In this document: positions 9,578 to 18,935 of the stretch, one piece after another | How the letters are laid out: the number at the start of each line of letters is the position of its first letter | Numbering within the stretch: the stretch's first letter is position 1 | Source of the DNA: Falsirhodobacter algicola | GTDB lineage: Bacteria; Pseudomonadota; Alphaproteobacteria; Rhodobacterales; Rhodobacteraceae | Reading direction: 5' to 3' | NCBI RefSeq assembly: GCF_018279165.1 | Contig: NZ_CP047289.1 | Coordinates: 744,001-808,000, forward strand | Length of the DNA: 64,000 nucleotides | Notes under the pieces: model-generated | The model's database searches: none | The model's input: the letters and a program-made list of their open reading frames with translations, nothing else | Told to the model about the DNA's origin: nothing | Position numbers and translations under genes: made by a program

Positions 9578-10461
9578 CAGACGGCAACCTCGGCGGTGAT
9601 GGGGGGATGGGGGTCATAGCCGGACAGGGTGAAATCCTCGATCCGGTAGTCGTCGATGCTGGCGGCCTTGCGCAGGGTCAGGACCGGAAGCGCCCGCGGC
9701 TCGCGCGCGATCTGCTGGCGGACCTGATCGACATGGTTGGAATAGACATGCACGTCTCCGCCCATCCACACCAGTTCCCCCGGTTCCAGATTGGCCTGTT
9801 GGGCCAGCATCCGTTGCAGCACCGCAGCGCCCGTCAGGTTGAAGGGCAGCCCCAGAAGCAGATCGCACGACCGCTGATACAAAAGCCCGTTCAGCCGCCC
9901 GTCCGAGGTGACGTGATACTGATAGACCATGTGGCAGGGCGGCAAAGCCATGCCCCCCACCTCGGCGACGTTCCATGCGTGGAACAGCATCCGGCGGCTG
10001 GCGGGATCGGTGCGCAGGGTGCGGATCAGGGCCGCGATCTGGTCATGCTCCTGCCCGTCGGGGCCAAGCCAGCGGCGCCACTGCTTGCCATAGACGGGCC
10101 CCAATTCCCCCCATTTCGCGGCAAAGGCCTCATCGGCGAGAATGCGGCCCTCGAAGGTGCGCTGATCGATGTCCTCGCCCGTGGCGCGGCGATAGGCGGC
10201 CAGCGGCCAATCGGTCCAGATGCGGACATTTTGTTCCAGAAGCGGTCGGATATTGGTGCCGCCGGTCAGGAACCACAGCATCTCCTTGACGGCCAGCTTC
10301 CAGTAAACCCGTTTCGTCGTCAGCACCGGCACCTGCCCGCCCGACAGATCGAAGCGCAGCATCGCACCGAACAGCGATGTCGTGCCCACGCCGGTCCGGT
10401 CCAGCCGGGCATCGCCGTGGTCCAGAACCTGCCGCGCGAGATCGAGATATTGCCGTTCCAT
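9577..10461 (-). CDS. thyA: Thymidylate synthase
   Basis: Makes dTMP from dUMP with methylene-tetrahydrofolate. 294 residues from MERQYLDLARQVL; the catalytic cysteine is in MALPPCHMVYQ, the dUMP/phosphate arginine region is RRMLFHAW, and the C-terminal part has HPPITAEVAV. The frame is open 18 codons further upstream to 10515, but that would overlap the start of the divergent VOC gene, and the family begins at the ERQYLDL motif, so 10461 is preferred. It has an insertion after PLAAYRRATG relative to the short E. coli enzyme, as in longer members. Coupled to folA downstream. Confidence 0.96.
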   Translation of the reverse strand: MERQYLDLARQVLDHGDARLDRTGVGTTSLFGAMLRFDLSGGQVPVLTTKRVYWKLAVKEMLWFLTGGTNIRPLLEQNVRIWTDWPLAAYRRATGEDIDQRTFEGRILADEAFAAKWGELGPVYGKQWRRWLGPDGQEHDQIAALIRTLRTDPASRRMLFHAWNVAEVGGMALPPCHMVYQYHVTSDGRLNGLLYQRSCDLLLGLPFNLTGAAVLQRMLAQQANLEPGELVWMGGDVHVYSNHVDQVRQQIAREPRALPVLTLRKAASIDDYRIEDFTLSGYDPHPPITAEVAV

Positions 10462-10513
10462 CCGTTTGCCCTGACCTTCTGCCGTGTTAATTTCCCCGCG
10501 AAAGGAGAACTCC

Positions 10514-10936
10514 ATGAAATATCTTCACACGATGGTCCGCGTGGCGGACCTCGATGCATCGATGGCGTTCTTCCGCCTTCTAGGGTTGGAAGAACTGCGG
10601 CGCAAGGAAAGCAAGGAAGGCCGCTTCACACTGGTGTTCATGGCGCCGCCGGATCAGCCGGAATGCCCGGTGGAGCTGACCTATAACTGGGACGGCGATG
10701 AAGGCCTTCCCTCGGACAGCCGCCATTTCGGCCATCTCGCCTATGAATGCGACAACATCTACGATCTTTGCGCCCATCTTCAGGCCAATGGCGTGACGAT
10801 CAACCGCCCGCCGCGCGATGGGCATATGGCCTTCGTCCGCAGCCCGGACAATATCTCCATCGAACTGCTGCAAAAGGGCGAAAGCCTGCCCAAGGCCGAA
10901 CCTTGGGCCTCGATGGAAAATACCGGGCATTGGTGA
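10514..10936 (+). CDS. VOC-family protein, lactoylglutathione lyase-like
   Basis: 140 residues of a vicinal-oxygen-chelate fold: KYLHTMVRVADLDASMAFF at the N terminus with the first metal His, LTYNWD near residue 57 with acidic metal-site candidates, HFGHLAYECDNI with the second His, and ISIELLQKG with the final Glu. This is the glyoxalase I pattern (methylglyoxal-glutathione hemithioacetal to S-lactoylglutathione), and gloA is possible, but the family is broad. AAAGGAG lies 7 bases before the chosen ATG. Divergent from thyA; ends one base before the ribD stop. Confidence 0.85.
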   Translation: MKYLHTMVRVADLDASMAFFRLLGLEELRRKESKEGRFTLVFMAPPDQPECPVELTYNWDGDEGLPSDSRHFGHLAYECDNIYDLCAHLQANGVTINRPPRDGHMAFVRSPDNISIELLQKGESLPKAEPWASMENTGHW

Positions 10937-12001
10937 TCAGCGGCGCCAGCGCGTCAGGATGTCGGCGCCGATGCGGCGCTGCTCCACCAAGGTGAAGCGC
11001 GGGGCACCGGAAAGCTGCGTCACCCCCAGCCCACCAAGGGCGGGGGTGCCGTCCCCGCCGATCGCGAGGCCGGCCGAGAAGATCACCAGATCATCCACCA
11101 GTCCCGCCCGCAGCAGGCTGCCCGCCAAGGACGCGCCCCCTTCGCAGAAGATGCGCGTCACACCCCGCGCCGCCAAGAGCCGCAGGCTGTCCTCCGCATC
11201 GCCCGCCGCGATCACCTCTGCACCCGTCGCCGCCCATGCCGCCTGACGTTCCGCTGGGGCATCGCGGTGCAGCATCCACACCGGCACCTGCCGCGCCGAA
11301 CGGCCAAGGCGGCTTTCGACCGGCAGACGGAGTTCGCCGTCCATCACGATGCGAACGGGCTGATGCCCTGCCCCGATATCGCGCACCGTCAGGTCCGGAT
11401 CATCGGCCAGCGCCGTGCCCGCACCCACCAGAACGGCATCATGGCTTAGCCGCATCGCGTGAACGGCGCGGCGCGCCTCGGGGCCGGTGATCCAGCGGCT
11501 TTCGCCCGTGGCGGTCGCGATACGCCCGTCCAGCGTCATCGCCAGCTTCAGCGTGACCCCGGGCAGCCCCCGCTCGATCCGTTTCAGGAAACCGGCGTTC
11601 AGCGCACGCGCCTCGGCCGAGAGAACGCCCTCGGTCACGGGGATGCCCGCCGCGCGCAGCATCGCATGGCCGCGCCCCGCCACCCGAGGGTCGGGATCGG
11701 TGGCCGCGGTCACGATGCGGGCGAGGCCCGCGCGGATCAGCGCCTCGCTGCAAGGGGGCGTCTTGCCGTGATGCGCGCAGGGTTCGAGCGAGACATAGGC
11801 CACCGCGCCCCGCGCCGCCTCACCGGCCTGCGTCAGCGCCCGCGCTTCGGCATGGGGGCGCCCGCCGGGCTGCGTCCAGCCGCGCCCCACGATGCGCCCG
11901 TCCTTCACGATCACGCAGCCGACCGCCGGGTTCGGCCACACATTCCCCAGACCCCGACGCGCCAGCGTCAGAGCATGGGCCATGTACACCTCGTCCATCA
12001 C
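10937..12001 (-). CDS. ribD: Bifunctional riboflavin deaminase/reductase
   Basis: 354-residue two-domain enzyme of riboflavin synthesis. The N-terminal cytidine-deaminase-like domain (about 5-145) has the zinc site HAEARAL and [11 protein letters not shown]; it deaminates the pyrimidine intermediate. The C-terminal reductase domain (about 148-350) has [27 protein letters not shown] and [13 protein letters not shown]; it reduces the ribose with NADPH. The start [11 protein letters not shown] overlaps the nrdR stop by four bases. The next riboflavin genes are not in the window. Confidence 0.95.
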   Translation of the reverse strand: MMDEVYMAHALTLARRGLGNVWPNPAVGCVIVKDGRIVGRGWTQPGGRPHAEARALTQAGEAARGAVAYVSLEPCAHHGKTPPCSEALIRAGLARIVTAATDPDPRVAGRGHAMLRAAGIPVTEGVLSAEARALNAGFLKRIERGLPGVTLKLAMTLDGRIATATGESRWITGPEARRAVHAMRLSHDAVLVGAGTALADDPDLTVRDIGAGHQPVRIVMDGELRLPVESRLGRSARQVPVWMLHRDAPAERQAAWAATGAEVIAAGDAEDSLRLLAARGVTRIFCEGGASLAGSLLRAGLVDDLVIFSAGLAIGGDGTPALGGLGVTQLSGAPRFTLVEQRRIGADILTRWRR

Positions 12002-12465
12002 TCACCGCGCAGGGCTGTGGGCCGCAGTTCGGCCACGAACTTGTCGAAATCGTCGGCCGAATGGAAGTTCTTGTAAACGCTGGCGAAACGCACATAGCCG
12101 ACCGTGTCGATCCGCGCGAGGCTTTCCATCACGATCTCACCGATGACCTTGGAGGGGATATCCGTCTCCCCCATGGATTCCAGCCGCCGCACCATGCCCG
12201 AAATCATCTGGTCGATCCGCTCGGGATCCACCGGACGTTTCTGAAGCGCGATGCGGACCGAACGTTCCAGCTTGCTGCGATCGAAATCTTCGCGCTTGCC
12301 CGAGGATTTGATGACCACCAGATCGCGCAGTTGCACCCGTTCATACGTCGTGAAACGCCCCCCGCAGGACGGGCAGAAACGGCGGCGGCGGATCGAGACG
12401 TGATCTTCGGCGGGACGGCTGTCCTTCACCTGCGTGTCGATATTGCCGCAAAACGGACAGCGCAT
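11998..12465 (-). CDS. nrdR: Transcriptional repressor NrdR
   Basis: 155 residues beginning [13 protein letters not shown]. The N-terminal zinc ribbon has CPFC and [14 protein letters not shown]; the ATP-cone domain (about 49-139) follows with [16 protein letters not shown]. It represses ribonucleotide reductase genes when bound to ATP/dATP by binding NrdR boxes. An in-frame ATG ten codons upstream is rejected because family members start at MRCPFC. Its stop overlaps the ribD start, a common NrdR-RibD pairing. Confidence 0.96.
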   Translation of the reverse strand: MRCPFCGNIDTQVKDSRPAEDHVSIRRRRFCPSCGGRFTTYERVQLRDLVVIKSSGKREDFDRSKLERSVRIALQKRPVDPERIDQMISGMVRRLESMGETDIPSKVIGEIVMESLARIDTVGYVRFASVYKNFHSADDFDKFVAELRPTALRGE

Positions 12466-12519
12466 GCAATTCCCTCGTCTGTGGCGCGCGGCCACCGTAT
12501 GTTGCGGGCCAAGGCCCCG

Positions 12520-12927
12520 TCAACCCAACAGATGCGCGACCACGCGGCGGCGGTGGGGTGCGCGGCGATGTTCGAAAACGTAGATGCCTTGCCACCGGCC
12601 AAGCGCGGGGCGCCCATTCACCACCGGGATCGACAGGCTGACAGGCAGCAGCGCCGCCTTCAGATGGGCCGGCATATCGTCCGGCCCCTCCAGCACATGC
12701 GTCAGATAGGACATCGACGCATGGTCCGCCGGCGGCACGAGCCGCCCGAAAAAGGCCGAAAGATCGGCCTGCACATCCGGATCCGCATTCTCCTGCACAA
12801 GAAGCGAGGCGGAGGTATGCTGGATGAACAGTGTCAGCAGACCGTCGCGCGGCACCCAGCGGCAGACCTCGTCCGTAATCTCATAGAGACCGGGGCCATG
12901 CGTATCGATCGTGAAGACCGTCTGCAT
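12520..12927 (-). CDS. YjbQ/UPF0047 family protein
   Basis: 135 residues of the small trimeric YjbQ family, annotated as secondary thiamine-phosphate synthase because some members complement thiamine mutants. Characteristic pieces are IQHTSASLLVQENADPDVQ with conserved His and Asp, MPAHLKAALL in the middle, and GRWQGIYVFEHR near the end. The start overlaps the last base of the upstream secreted-protein gene, so it is the third gene of the rpoD operon. Confidence 0.85.
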   Translation of the reverse strand: MQTVFTIDTHGPGLYEITDEVCRWVPRDGLLTLFIQHTSASLLVQENADPDVQADLSAFFGRLVPPADHASMSYLTHVLEGPDDMPAHLKAALLPVSLSIPVVNGRPALGRWQGIYVFEHRRAPHRRRVVAHLLG

Positions 12928-13298
12928 CAGTTCGTGCTGACGGCCTGCCCCGGAACGCAGAGCGACGCCGCGAAACCGGCCGACAGATGGTCCGACGCCG
13001 GGAACACCATGACGCCCGTTTCCTTCATCGCCCCTTCGGAGGAAAGCGAGAAGGTCATGCCCTCGCCCCGCTCCAGCGGTTTGGGGGACAGCCGGTAAAC
13101 CGGGGTCGTCGGCAGCAGGCCAAGGTAGTCATCCACGAACTGCCCTGCCGCGCACCAATACTGCGCCGCCGAAAGGCCGGGTTCGTATTCCACATGGAAC
13201 TGCTGCGCATCGCCGTCCACGCGGTAGCTTTCGCGCGTGATATAGGCCGAGGCGGGCGTCGCGGCGACCGCCGCGACCAGAACGAGAGAACGGATCAT
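12927..13298 (-). CDS. Small secreted protein coupled to rpoD
   Basis: 123 residues, not recognised. Residues 1-18 form a cleavable signal peptide ending ATPASA, so the mature protein is periplasmic. The mature part has two cysteines (in QYWCAAGQF and ASLCVPGQ), which could form a disulfide. Its ATG overlaps the rpoD stop codon by four bases and its own stop overlaps the YjbQ start, so it should be translated with both. No known domain is apparent. Confidence 0.7.
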   Translation of the reverse strand: MIRSLVLVAAVAATPASAYITRESYRVDGDAQQFHVEYEPGLSAAQYWCAAGQFVDDYLGLLPTTPVYRLSPKPLERGEGMTFSLSSEGAMKETGVMVFPASDHLSAGFAASLCVPGQAVSTN

Positions 13299-15280
13299 TG
13301 GTCCAGGAAACTCCGCAATTTGCGCGACCGGCTGGGATGCTTCAACTTGCGCAGCGCCTTCGCCTCGATCTGACGAATCCGCTCGCGTGTCACGCTGAAC
13401 TGCTGACCCACCTCTTCGAGCGTGTGGTCGGTGTTCATCCCGATGCCGAACCGCATCCGCAGAACCCGCTCTTCGCGCGGGGTGAGAGAGGCGAGAACCC
13501 GCGTCGTCGTTTCTTTCAGGTTTTCCTGAATGGCCGAATCCAGCGGCAGGATCGCGTTCTTATCCTCGATGAAATCACCAAGCTGGCTGTCTTCCTCGTC
13601 CCCGATCGGGGTTTCGAGGGAGATCGGCTCCTTGGCGATCTTCATCACCTTGCGGACCTTGTCGAGCGGCATTTGCAGCTTCTCGGCCAGTTCCTCGGGC
13701 GTCGGCTCGCGGCCGATCTCGTGCAGCATCTGGCGCCCGGTCCGGACCAGCTTGTTGATCGTTTCGATCATGTGGACCGGAATACGGATCGTGCGCGCCT
13801 GATCGGCGATCGAGCGGGTGATCGCCTGACGGATCCACCACGTCGCATAGGTGGAGAACTTGTAACCGCGGCGATACTCGAACTTATCCACGGCCTTCAT
13901 CAGGCCAATATTGCCTTCCTGAATGAGGTCGAGGAACTGCAGGCCGCGGTTCGTGTACTTCTTGGCGATGGAGATCACGAGCCGCAGGTTCGCCTCGACC
14001 ATCTCCTTCTTGGCCTGACGGGCCTCTTTCTCGCCCTTCTGGACCTGCTGGACGATGCGGCGGAACTCCGAGATGTCGACGCCGACATATTGGCCGACCT
14101 GCGCCATCTCGGCGCGCAGTTCCTCGACCTTGGCGCGGCTCTTCTCCATCAGGGTCTGCCAGCCGCGACCGTCCTTGGCCGCCATGCGGTCCACCCATGT
14201 CGGGTCCAGCTCGTAGCCCTGATATTCGTCCACGAATTCGCGGCGGTTGATCCGCGCGGCATCCGCCAGCTTCACCATGCCCGAGTTGATGGACATTACG
14301 CGCCGGTTGATCCCATAGAGCTGGTCGATCAGCGCCTCGATCCGGTTGTTGTTCAGATGCAGGCTATTGACCAGCACGACCATTTCGGCGCGCAGCTTCT
14401 GATACGAGTCTTCGCCGCCGAACCCTTCGCCGCCCATGGTGGAGCGCATGCGGTCGTCCTGCATCTCCGACAGCGATTCGTAGTTCTGCGCGATCGCGTC
14501 GAAGATGGCGAGCGCGTCGTTGCGCACCGACGCCTCCATCGCGGCGATCGACATGGCCGAACCATCGTCGTCATCATCGTCGTCGTCGCTGCGGATCGGA
14601 TTGCCGTCGGCGTCCAGCTCCGGCTCGGCGGTGCCCGCCGGGCGGCGCGTCTGCGTCTGCTCGGTGTTCACGTCCACAGCGCCGAGATCGACGCCCTCCA
14701 TCTCGCCATCCGCATCGATGCCGGAGCCGAAGGTCGCCTCGAGGTCGATCACATCGCGCAGCAGGATCTCTTCGGCCAGAAGCTCGTCCCGCCAGATCGT
14801 GATCGCCTGGAAGGTCAGCGGGCTTTCGCACAGGCCCGCGATCATCGTGTTCCGACCGGCCTCGATCCGTTTGGCGATCGCGATCTCGCCCTCGCGCGAC
14901 AGCAGCTCGACCGAGCCCATTTCGCGCAGATACATGCGGACCGGATCGTCCGTGCGGTCCAGCGTCTCGGACTGGGTGCCCGCCACGGCCACCTCGCGCG
15001 AAGTGGAGGTTTCGGCGACGGCGCCGGCGGTCGGCTCCTCTTCGCCCTCGCCTTCCTCGCGGACCTCGATCCCCATTTCGGACAGCATGGCCATCATGTC
15101 CTCGATCTGGTCCGAAGAGACCTGATCCTGTGGCATGATCGTGTTCAGCTGCTCGTAGGTGATGTAGCCCCGCTCGCGCGCCTCGGCGATCATCCGTTTG
15201 ACGGCGGCCTGGCTCATGTCCAGCGAGGTTTCGTTCTCCTGATCCTCGTGCTTGCCGTCGTCGGTGTCTTTGACTGCCAT
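13295..15280 (-). CDS. rpoD: Primary sigma factor sigma-70
   Basis: 661-residue housekeeping sigma factor. Region 1.1 at the N terminus ([19 protein letters not shown]), region 1.2 ([21 protein letters not shown], quoted as family-typical), a large acidic non-conserved region with eight consecutive Asp, region 2 with [20 protein letters not shown] and [13 protein letters not shown], region 3, and region 4 ending [16 protein letters not shown] for -35 recognition. ATG at 15280 has AGGAG eight bases upstream; 24 codons of open frame before it are excluded because proteins of this family start at MAVKDTD-like sequences. Downstream of dnaG, as in the classic macromolecular-synthesis operon. Confidence 0.97.
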   Translation of the reverse strand: MAVKDTDDGKHEDQENETSLDMSQAAVKRMIAEARERGYITYEQLNTIMPQDQVSSDQIEDMMAMLSEMGIEVREEGEGEEEPTAGAVAETSTSREVAVAGTQSETLDRTDDPVRMYLREMGSVELLSREGEIAIAKRIEAGRNTMIAGLCESPLTFQAITIWRDELLAEEILLRDVIDLEATFGSGIDADGEMEGVDLGAVDVNTEQTQTRRPAGTAEPELDADGNPIRSDDDDDDDDGSAMSIAAMEASVRNDALAIFDAIAQNYESLSEMQDDRMRSTMGGEGFGGEDSYQKLRAEMVVLVNSLHLNNNRIEALIDQLYGINRRVMSINSGMVKLADAARINRREFVDEYQGYELDPTWVDRMAAKDGRGWQTLMEKSRAKVEELRAEMAQVGQYVGVDISEFRRIVQQVQKGEKEARQAKKEMVEANLRLVISIAKKYTNRGLQFLDLIQEGNIGLMKAVDKFEYRRGYKFSTYATWWIRQAITRSIADQARTIRIPVHMIETINKLVRTGRQMLHEIGREPTPEELAEKLQMPLDKVRKVMKIAKEPISLETPIGDEEDSQLGDFIEDKNAILPLDSAIQENLKETTTRVLASLTPREERVLRMRFGIGMNTDHTLEEVGQQFSVTRERIRQIEAKALRKLKHPSRSRKLRSFLDQ

Positions 15281-15300
15281 GGTAGCTCCTAGCGGGATGA

Positions 15301-15326
15301 GCCGTGGCGGTGCGAATCGCCGCGGC
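15301..15326. terminator. Possible hairpin between dnaG and rpoD
   Basis: GCCGTGGCG / CGCCGCGGC with an 8-base loop and one mismatch, in the 88-base gap between dnaG and rpoD. It could reduce read-through from dnaG into rpoD or shape the rpoD leader. No U-run is present. Confidence 0.3.
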
Positions 15327-15368
15327 ATTCTCGAATCATTAGCGCGAATCACGGCCGGTGAAAGCGCA

Positions 15369-17282
15369 TCAGCCCTTTTTCTTGACCCAGATTTGCCCGT
15401 CGATCAAATCCTGAAGATGTCTCGACAAGGCGGTGCGGTCTTCGCCCAGGTCGTTCGCATCGTCAAGACGCGACCGCCCGGCATTGTTTCGTGCCTCGGC
15501 CGCCTGCGACAGGCGCCATGTCAGCCCCTCGTCGGCAAGGCCCGCCATATCCTCCATCGCGTCGCGGATCTCGATCTCGGCCCCGCGCGCGGCGTCCAGC
15601 TTGGCGAATTCCTCGGCAAGGCACATGCGGGCAAGATCGACATCCTCCGCGCTGCGGATCGGCGGAGAGATGCGAACATGGGGGAGTTGCATCAGGCTTT
15701 CAAGGGCATCCTGCACCCCATCCAGCGCGCGGCCATCGCCGTGAAGGCTAGCCAGAAGCGCGGCCTGCACGCGCCGATGCTCGGGCCGGGTCGTCGCCAG
15801 CCGCTCGATCGCCGTTTCGAACGCGGGCAAAAGCGCGGGGTGGCGGGCGAAACCGGCCAAGATCACCGACATACGCAGATCCTGCGCCATCGCCTCATCC
15901 TCGGCGATGGCCAGAAGCGATTGGCGCGTGGCGGTGGTGGGCACCGCAGGCACCGGGGTGCCGCGACGGCCCGGCACGAAGGGCGCGCGGGTGCGGCGCG
16001 TCCCAAAGAGTTCCCACCGGAGGCGTTTGATCTCCTCGCCATAGTGGTGGCGGATCGAGGGGTCGGCGATGCGCGCGATCGCGGCGCGCAGGGTCTTGTC
16101 CAGCGCGGCGCGGCGTTCGGGGCTGTCGAAGTTCTTCCCCTCCGTCTCGCGGCGCCACAGAAGGCCTACCATCGGCTCGGCCCCCTCCAGCACCTTCTGA
16201 AAGCCCTGCGCGCCCTGCGCCTTGATCAGATCGTCGGGATCGAGGCCGGGCGGCAGAACGGCAAAGCGCAGGCCCTTGCCCGCCTCCAGCAGCGGCAGCG
16301 CCAGATCGACGACGCGCAGCGCGGCCCGCAGGCCCGCCGCATCCCCATCGAGCGCGATCACCGGCTCGTCGGAGATGCGCCACATCAGGCGGAGTTGATC
16401 CTCGGTCACGGCGGTGCCGAGGGGGGCCACCGTCGCGCGGAACCCCGCCTCGGACAGCGCGATCGTGTCCATATAGCCTTCGGCAACGATCAGGGGCTGG
16501 CCCTTGCCCGCCGCTTCGCGGGCCGGGCCGTGGTTGAACAGGTTGCGCCCCTTGTCGAACAGTTCCGTCTCGGGGCCGTTCAGGTATTTGGCACGGGCGT
16601 TCGGGTCCATCGCGCGGCCGCCGAGGCTGATTGCGCGGCCCCGTGCGTCGCGGATGGGAAAGATGATGCGTCCGCGGAACCGGTCATAGGGGGCACCGCC
16701 ATCGTCGGGCCGCGCGCAAAGGCCCGCATCCACGATCAGATCGGCCGTGATCCCCTTGGCCGTCAGCGCCTGAAACAGCCCTTGACGCTGATCGGGGGCG
16801 AAGCCGATCTCCCACCGCTCCTGCGCGGCGGGATCGAGGCGACGGCCCGCGAGATAATCCCGCGCGCCCGCACCCTGCCCCGATTTCAGCATCAAGCGGT
16901 AGTGCTTCACCGCCTCTTCCATGACCTGCTGAAGCTGGGTGCGGCGGTCCTGCTTTTCGGCAGCGCGCGGATCGCGGGCGGGCATCGGCATGCCCGCCTC
17001 GCGCGCAAGGATCTCCACCGCCTCCATGAAGGCGACGTTCTCCGTCTCCTTCACGAAGGTCAGCGCGTCGCCCTTCGCATGGCAGCCGAAGCAATAGTAG
17101 AAGCCCTTGCGGTCATCCACATGGAAGGACGCGGACTTTTCCTGATGGAACGGGCAAGGCGCCCACCAGTCGCCCTTGCCTTGGTTCGACTTGCGCATGT
17201 CCCAGCTGACCTTGCGCCCCACCACCTGGGACAGCGAGATCCTGTTGCGCAGATCATCAAGGAAACCGGGCGGAAGCGACAT
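15369..17282 (-). CDS. dnaG: DNA primase
   Basis: 637-residue replicative primase that lays RNA primers at the fork with DnaB. The N-terminal zinc-binding domain is clear ([11 protein letters not shown] and [12 protein letters not shown]), followed by the TOPRIM core with [12 protein letters not shown] (catalytic Glu) and [12 protein letters not shown] (the DxD metal site), and a C-terminal helicase-interaction region from about residue 450. ATG at 17282 ([12 protein letters not shown]) is the family start; the frame is open 12 codons further upstream. Upstream of rpoD on the same strand. Confidence 0.97.
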   Translation of the reverse strand: MSLPPGFLDDLRNRISLSQVVGRKVSWDMRKSNQGKGDWWAPCPFHQEKSASFHVDDRKGFYYCFGCHAKGDALTFVKETENVAFMEAVEILAREAGMPMPARDPRAAEKQDRRTQLQQVMEEAVKHYRLMLKSGQGAGARDYLAGRRLDPAAQERWEIGFAPDQRQGLFQALTAKGITADLIVDAGLCARPDDGGAPYDRFRGRIIFPIRDARGRAISLGGRAMDPNARAKYLNGPETELFDKGRNLFNHGPAREAAGKGQPLIVAEGYMDTIALSEAGFRATVAPLGTAVTEDQLRLMWRISDEPVIALDGDAAGLRAALRVVDLALPLLEAGKGLRFAVLPPGLDPDDLIKAQGAQGFQKVLEGAEPMVGLLWRRETEGKNFDSPERRAALDKTLRAAIARIADPSIRHHYGEEIKRLRWELFGTRRTRAPFVPGRRGTPVPAVPTTATRQSLLAIAEDEAMAQDLRMSVILAGFARHPALLPAFETAIERLATTRPEHRRVQAALLASLHGDGRALDGVQDALESLMQLPHVRISPPIRSAEDVDLARMCLAEEFAKLDAARGAEIEIRDAMEDMAGLADEGLTWRLSQAAEARNNAGRSRLDDANDLGEDRTALSRHLQDLIDGQIWVKKKG

Positions 17283-17330
17283 GTGGCCTATATCGGCCCT
17301 GCGAGCCGCCCTGTCCATAGCCTGCGGGCG

Positions 17331-18758
17331 TCAGAGGCCCTTCGACTGATACGTCGCGGCCACACGACTGATGGAGACGATGTAGGCCGCCACGCGCAGA
17401 TCCTCCACGTCGCTGCGCCCGTGCCAGACCTCGCGCATCGCCTGATAGGCCGTCCGCATCGTATCGTCGAGGCCCGAACGGACCAGTTCCAGTTCCCCCG
17501 CGCCGTGCAGATAGCGTTTCTTGAAATCGGGCGAGAGCGTCCAGCCAAGGCCCCGATCCGCCGACAGACGTTCCAGCTCGTCCACCAGAAGCTCGTGGCG
17601 CGCCTCTTCGGCGCGGCGCTGCATGCGCCCGAACCGGATATGCGACAGGTTCTTCACCCATTCGAAATAGGACACCGTCACACCGCCGGCATTGGCGTAC
17701 ATGTCGGGGATGATGAGCGTGCCCTTCTTGCGCAGGATCTCGTCGGCGCCGAAGGTGACGGGGCCGTTCGCGGCCTCGATGATGAGGGGGGCCTTGATCC
17801 GCTCGGCATTGCCGCGGTGGATCACGCCTTCCATCGCCGCCGGGATCAGGATGTCACAATCAGCTTCCAAGAGGGCACTGCCATTCTCGGTGAAGCTGGC
17901 GCGGGGATAGTCGCGGACCGATCCGGTCTTCAGGATCCACTGGCGCACATCCTCGACATCCAGTTCCGGCCCGGCCAGCGCGCCGTCCCGTTCGATGATG
18001 GCGGTGATCTTGGCGCCGTCCTCCTCGGAGAGGAATTTCGCCGCGTGATAGCCCACATTGCCGAGGCCCTGCACGATCACCCGCTTGCCGTCCAGCGTGC
18101 CGGACATCCCGGCCTTGGCCACATCCTCGGGGTGGCGGAAGAACTCGCGCAGGGCGTATTGCACACCGCGGCCCGTCGCCTCCACCCGGCCCTGAATGCC
18201 GCCCGCGTTCAGCGGCTTGCCCGTCACGCAGGCCTTGGCGTTGATGTCGGTGGTGTTCATCCGGGCGTATTGGTCGGCGATCCACGCCATCTCCCGCTCC
18301 GAGGTGCCCATATCGGGGGCGGGCACGTTCTGGGCCGGGTTGATCAGATCGCGCTTGATCAGCTCATAGGCGAAGCGGCGGGTGATCATCTCCAGCTCCC
18401 GCTCGTCGTATTGGCGCGGGTCGATGCACAGCCCGCCCTTGGAGCCGCCGAACGGCGTCTCCACCAGCGCGCATTTGTAGGTCATCAGCGCGGCCAGCGC
18501 CTCCACCTCGTCCTGATTGACGTTCAGCGCGAAACGGATGCCGCCCTTCACAGGCTCCATATGTTCCGAATGCACCGAGCGGTATCCGGTGAACGTTTCG
18601 ATCTTGCCGCGAAGGCGAACCCCGAAGCGCACGGTATAGGTGGAGTTGCAGACCCGGATCTTCTGCTCCAGTCCCGGGCTGAGATCCATGTAGCGCACCG
18701 CGCGGTTGAACATAAGATCGACGGATTCGCGGAAGCTCGGTTCGCCTGCGACGGCCAT
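17331..18758 (-). CDS. gdhA: Glutamate dehydrogenase (Glu/Leu/Phe/Val dehydrogenase family)
   Basis: 475-residue amino-acid dehydrogenase interconverting glutamate with 2-oxoglutarate and ammonia. The substrate domain has MEPVKGGIRF and VETPFGGSKGGLCIDP with the catalytic lysine; the Rossmann domain has VIVQGLGNVGYHAAKFL (GxGxxG); NAGGVTVSYFEW follows. Cofactor preference cannot be read with certainty. Start at 18758 has AGGAGAGAA seven bases upstream; the longer open frame to 19001 has no family-like sequence. Monocistronic, divergent from the membrane/ClpP-like pair across 177 bases in which no promoter was confidently recognised. Confidence 0.92.
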   Translation of the reverse strand: MAVAGEPSFRESVDLMFNRAVRYMDLSPGLEQKIRVCNSTYTVRFGVRLRGKIETFTGYRSVHSEHMEPVKGGIRFALNVNQDEVEALAALMTYKCALVETPFGGSKGGLCIDPRQYDERELEMITRRFAYELIKRDLINPAQNVPAPDMGTSEREMAWIADQYARMNTTDINAKACVTGKPLNAGGIQGRVEATGRGVQYALREFFRHPEDVAKAGMSGTLDGKRVIVQGLGNVGYHAAKFLSEEDGAKITAIIERDGALAGPELDVEDVRQWILKTGSVRDYPRASFTENGSALLEADCDILIPAAMEGVIHRGNAERIKAPLIIEAANGPVTFGADEILRKKGTLIIPDMYANAGGVTVSYFEWVKNLSHIRFGRMQRRAEEARHELLVDELERLSADRGLGWTLSPDFKKRYLHGAGELELVRSGLDDTMRTAYQAMREVWHGRSDVEDLRVAAYIVSISRVAATYQSKGL

Positions 18759-18935
18759 GGGTTCTCTCCTCATCAGAACGGCACCAGAGGTAGAGCAGTG
18801 GCCCCCATGCCTCAACCTAGAAGATGCGCGGGGCTGGCGAAACCGTGATGACGCTTTGCCGCGGCGCGGGTCTTCGCCCGGCGGCCTTCGTGCCTTATGT
18901 TGCACCCGATACCCCTTCTGGAACCGGGAACAGGC

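Noticed and set aside
10461-10515. Upstream extension of thyA
   Set aside because: Would overlap the divergent VOC gene start and its ribosome site; family members begin at the ERQYLDL motif.
13298-15292. Plus-strand open frame opposite rpoD
   Set aside because: Shadow of rpoD; no ribosome site or family sequence.
15252-18848. Plus-strand open frame of 1198 codons across dnaG and gdhA
   Set aside because: Antisense to two clear genes; high GC and codon bias keep the opposite frame open. The translation is His/Arg/Gly-rich with no domain.
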